From: an uncultured bacterium | GTDB lineage: Bacteria > Cyanobacteriota > Vampirovibrionia > Gastranaerophilales > Gastranaerophilaceae | Assembly (NCBI GenBank): GCA_900554095.1 | Contig: USGC01000090.1 | Coordinates: 1-7,131, forward strand | Reading direction: 5' to 3' | Length of the DNA: 7,131 nt | Shown here: piece after piece, positions 5,259 through 7,131 of the stretch | Numbering within the stretch: position 1 is the stretch's first letter | Layout: each line of letters begins with the position of its first letter | Notes under the pieces: generated by a model | The model's input: the letters and a program-made list of their open reading frames with translations, nothing else | What the model was told of the DNA's origin: nothing | Database searches by the model: none | Position numbers and translations under genes: made by a program

Positions 5259-6503
5259 TTATGCGGCATTAATATATAAATCAATATCTTCATCAGACGT
5301 CATTTCTGTTGCGGCTATCAGGAGTTTTGAATTGTCGACTTTTATGCCACCTAAAATATTGTTTTCTTTGAGTTTAGTCAAAAAGACATCAACGTCATTG
5401 ACTTTCAGAACAAATTCATTATAGAAGTTGTTATTTAAGACCTTGTAACCTTTTGAGACGAGTTTTTCAGCAAGCTTATGGGCTTGTTTTGCGCTCAAAA
5501 AGCCGGCTTCACGAAATCCTTTTTCCCCTAAAGCGCTCAAATATACAGTTGCGCAGAGCCCAACGAGCGCCTGGTTAGAACATATATTACTCGTGGCTTT
5601 TTCACGCTTAATGTGCTGTTCTCGTGTTTGAATGGTTAAGCAAAACGCGCTGTTGCCGTCAGCGTCAACTGTTTTGCCTGCAAGTCTTCCCGGAATTTGT
5701 CTGAGATACTTTTCTTTAGTTGCAATAAAGCCGGCATGAGGCCCGCCGAATTCCATAGGAATTCCAAGTGATTGAATATCTCCGACAACTATGTCCGCAC
5801 CGTAATCAGACGGCGGCGTCAGAAGTGCAAGCGACGAAACATCACAACATACAATAAATAAAGTCTCTACAGGATTGTATTCTCTGATTTCCCCGTAATA
5901 ATCAGGGTTCTGGGCCAATACGCACGCGTAATCCGAGGTATTTCCCGGAATTTCGTCAAACCAATCAAGCTCAACTTCATTTGCCCAAGAATACGTTTTA
6001 ATAACTTCAATATATTGCGGATTGAGTGTGCTAGATACCAGCGCCTTGTTCTTTTTCGTAATTCGTTTTGCCATTAAAATCGCTTCAGCACAAGCGGTTC
6101 CGCCATCATAAACAGTCGCGTTAGAAATATCCATTCCTGTAAGACGTGAAATCATAGTTTGAAACTCGTACATAACTTGCAGCGTGCCTTGTGAGATTTC
6201 GGCCTGATAAGGGGTGTATGCCGTTAAAAATTCAAATCTCTGCGCAATTTGGCCGACACAAGCCGGGATAAATTTATTATAAACTCCGCCTCCTAAAAAA
6301 CTTATATAATCAGTTTTGTTCTTTTTAGAAAGCGCCTTAATCTGTTTTTGAACATCCATTTCAGATAATGGATTTCCCAGCGTGAATTCATTTACACAAG
6401 CCTCGCGGGGTATTTGTTTGAATAAATCCCTAATGCTTTGCGCTCCGATTGCATTGAGCATTTCATTTTTAATTTCGTCGTTATGTACTAAAAAATTTTT
6501 CAT
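5259..6503 (-). CDS. gcvPA: Glycine dehydrogenase (decarboxylating) subunit 1, GcvPA
   Basis: The first half of the split P-protein of the glycine cleavage system. With GcvPB it decarboxylates glycine and passes the aminomethyl group to the lipoyl arm of GcvH. Family blocks seen: FLGGGVYNKFIP (69-80), TAYTPYQAEISQGTLQ (94-109), YDGGTACAEA (132-141), FGGPHAG (252-258) and REQHIKREKATSNICSNQAL (294-313). The last is near-identical to the canonical signature. As expected for subunit 1, it does not carry the PLP-binding lysine, which belongs to subunit 2. The 414-residue length is slightly below the usual 440-450, but both ends look complete. Its ATG overlaps the gcvH stop by one base (TAATG, 6505-6501), so translation is probably coupled; only a weak purine-rich ribosome site precedes it. 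No gcvPB follows: the next gene is a convergent TPR gene. Confidence 0.97.
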   Translation of the reverse strand: MKNFLVHNDEIKNEMLNAIGAQSIRDLFKQIPREACVNEFTLGNPLSEMDVQKQIKALSKKNKTDYISFLGGGVYNKFIPACVGQIAQRFEFLTAYTPYQAEISQGTLQVMYEFQTMISRLTGMDISNATVYDGGTACAEAILMAKRITKKNKALVSSTLNPQYIEVIKTYSWANEVELDWFDEIPGNTSDYACVLAQNPDYYGEIREYNPVETLFIVCCDVSSLALLTPPSDYGADIVVGDIQSLGIPMEFGGPHAGFIATKEKYLRQIPGRLAGKTVDADGNSAFCLTIQTREQHIKREKATSNICSNQALVGLCATVYLSALGEKGFREAGFLSAKQAHKLAEKLVSKGYKVLNNNFYNEFVLKVNDVDVFLTKLKENNILGGIKVDNSKLLIAATEMTSDEDIDLYINAA

Positions 6504-6886
6504 TATTCTATTTCTTCTTTATAGTCTTCATATTCTAATAAATCGCTTAATTCTGCATCGTTTCCGGTTTTTTCAATCTTAACTAGCCATCCTGCTTCGT
6601 AAGGATCTGTATTGAGAGTTTCCGGTGCATCAACAACAGCCTCGTTTATTTCAATAATTTTCCCGCTTACAGGCATATAAATTTCGCTTGCAGCCTTAAC
6701 AGATTCAATAGTTGCAAAAGTTTCGCCTTTTTTGAATTCACTGCCGACCTGCGGTAACTCCAAAAACACAATATCGCCAAGCTGTTCAACTGCGTAATCC
6801 GTCAAACCGATTGTATAAGAGTTATCTTCATTGTCAAGAAGAAATTCGTGCGATTTTGAACATAAAATTTTTTCTGTAATACTCAT
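6503..6886 (-). CDS. gcvH: Glycine cleavage system H protein
   Basis: The lipoyl-carrying shuttle protein of the glycine cleavage system, which carries the aminomethyl group from GcvP to GcvT and hydrogen on to the L protein. The 127-residue length is typical. The lipoylation site is K64 in ETFATIESVKAASEIYMP (55-72), with the expected Glu-Ser-Val-Lys context. GLTDYAVEQLGDIVFLELP (27-45) and NTDPYEAGWLVKI (92-104) are further family signatures. The familiar HEW near the N-terminus is HEF (13-15) here. AAGGAG (6895-6900) is 8 nt before the ATG and overlaps the gcvT stop codon. It lies between gcvT and gcvPA in one tightly packed operon. The C-terminal tail is very acidic. Confidence 0.98.
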   Translation of the reverse strand: MSITEKILCSKSHEFLLDNEDNSYTIGLTDYAVEQLGDIVFLELPQVGSEFKKGETFATIESVKAASEIYMPVSGKIIEINEAVVDAPETLNTDPYEAGWLVKIEKTGNDAELSDLLEYEDYKEEIE

Positions 6887-6898
6887 ATATTTATCTCC

Positions 6899-7131
6899 TT
6901 AATTAACCTTAACTATATTTCTTTTTGGCACGAAAGGTCTTTTAACCACTTCGGCATCGTGTAATCTTTCTCTTATCATAACCTGAACAATAGCGCCTTC
7001 GCAAATTTCTTTAATATTTTTTACAAAAGCGAGAGCTATGTTTGCGTTTAAAACAGGTGATACCCCGCCGCTGGTTATAACACCAGCCTTTTCACCGTTA
7101 AAATAAACATCATAACCGTGGCGTGCGATGT
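6899..7131 (-). CDS. gcvT: Aminomethyltransferase (glycine cleavage T protein), C-terminal part, partial
   Basis: The last 76 residues of GcvT, running off the right edge; the 5' part lies outside the window. The frame reads from 7129 leftwards to a TAA at 6901-6899. Recognisable are RHGYDVYFNGEKAGVITSGG followed by VSPVLNANIALAFV and, near the end, VVKRPFVP. These match the C-terminal beta-barrel domain of GcvT: the 'G.VTSG..SP.L...IALA' block and the terminal 'v..pF'. The enzyme transfers the methylene carbon from aminomethyl-GcvH to tetrahydrofolate and releases ammonia. The stop codon overlaps the gcvH ribosome binding site, so the two genes are cotranscribed. The operon promoter, and any glycine riboswitch, would lie outside the window. 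Confidence 0.95.
   Translation of the reverse strand, partial: IARHGYDVYFNGEKAGVITSGGVSPVLNANIALAFVKNIKEICEGAIVQVMIRERLHDAEVVKRPFVPKRNIVKVN

Noticed and set aside
1..7131. CRISPR arrays, insertion sequences or phage structural genes
   Set aside because: No regularly spaced repeats, transposase, integrase or phage motifs were seen on either strand.

Overview
This is an AT-rich bacterial chromosomal window with the standard genetic code, good AAGGAG ribosome binding sites and sigma70-type promoters. It does not identify the organism. The low GC, the tRNA without an encoded CCA, the EndoQ-like/UvrD fusion and the split-type glycine dehydrogenase would fit an anaerobic gut lineage such as Gastranaerophilales (Vampirovibrionia) or a Clostridium-like Firmicute. 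That is a weak inference.

Layout. The left edge (1-51, +) is probably the last 16 codons of an upstream gene. A tRNA-Val(GAC) gene follows at 59-131 with a clean intrinsic terminator (143-168). Next comes an accessory-looking segment (about 170-1717). It holds a 300-aa protein of unknown function on the minus strand (180-1082), with a DUF6973-like 'DAFKHA...HE...MDxWNNxxGR' core. A divergent 137-aa multi-pass membrane protein (1130-1543, +) lies beside it. The segment ends in a 174-bp intergenic stretch with a perfect-consensus leftward promoter (1627-1655), an inverted repeat inside that promoter, and a 25-codon open frame right behind it.

From 1718 to 4633 (minus) lies a 971-aa fusion. It joins an N-terminal EndoQ-like PHP phosphoesterase with a Cys4 zinc ribbon to a UvrD/PcrA-type superfamily 1 helicase, and its last five residues are QLSLF, a textbook beta-sliding-clamp binding motif. 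A DNA-repair role is likely: nicking damaged (perhaps deaminated) DNA, unwinding from the nick and tethering to the clamp. Divergent from it is a small TPR protein (4742-5221, +).

The right end is a minus-strand glycine cleavage operon in the order gcvT (3' part only, running off the window), gcvH, gcvPA. Its genes overlap or nearly touch. It ends at gcvPA without the usual adjacent gcvPB, facing the convergent TPR gene. The GcvT, GcvH and GcvP proteins together oxidise glycine to CO2, ammonia and methylene-tetrahydrofolate, so the PLP-carrying GcvPB subunit must be encoded elsewhere if the system works.

The best leads are the clamp-motif EndoQ-UvrD fusion, the orphan perfect promoter with its operator-like dyad and micro-ORF, and the uncharacterised 300-aa/membrane-protein pair next to the tRNA.
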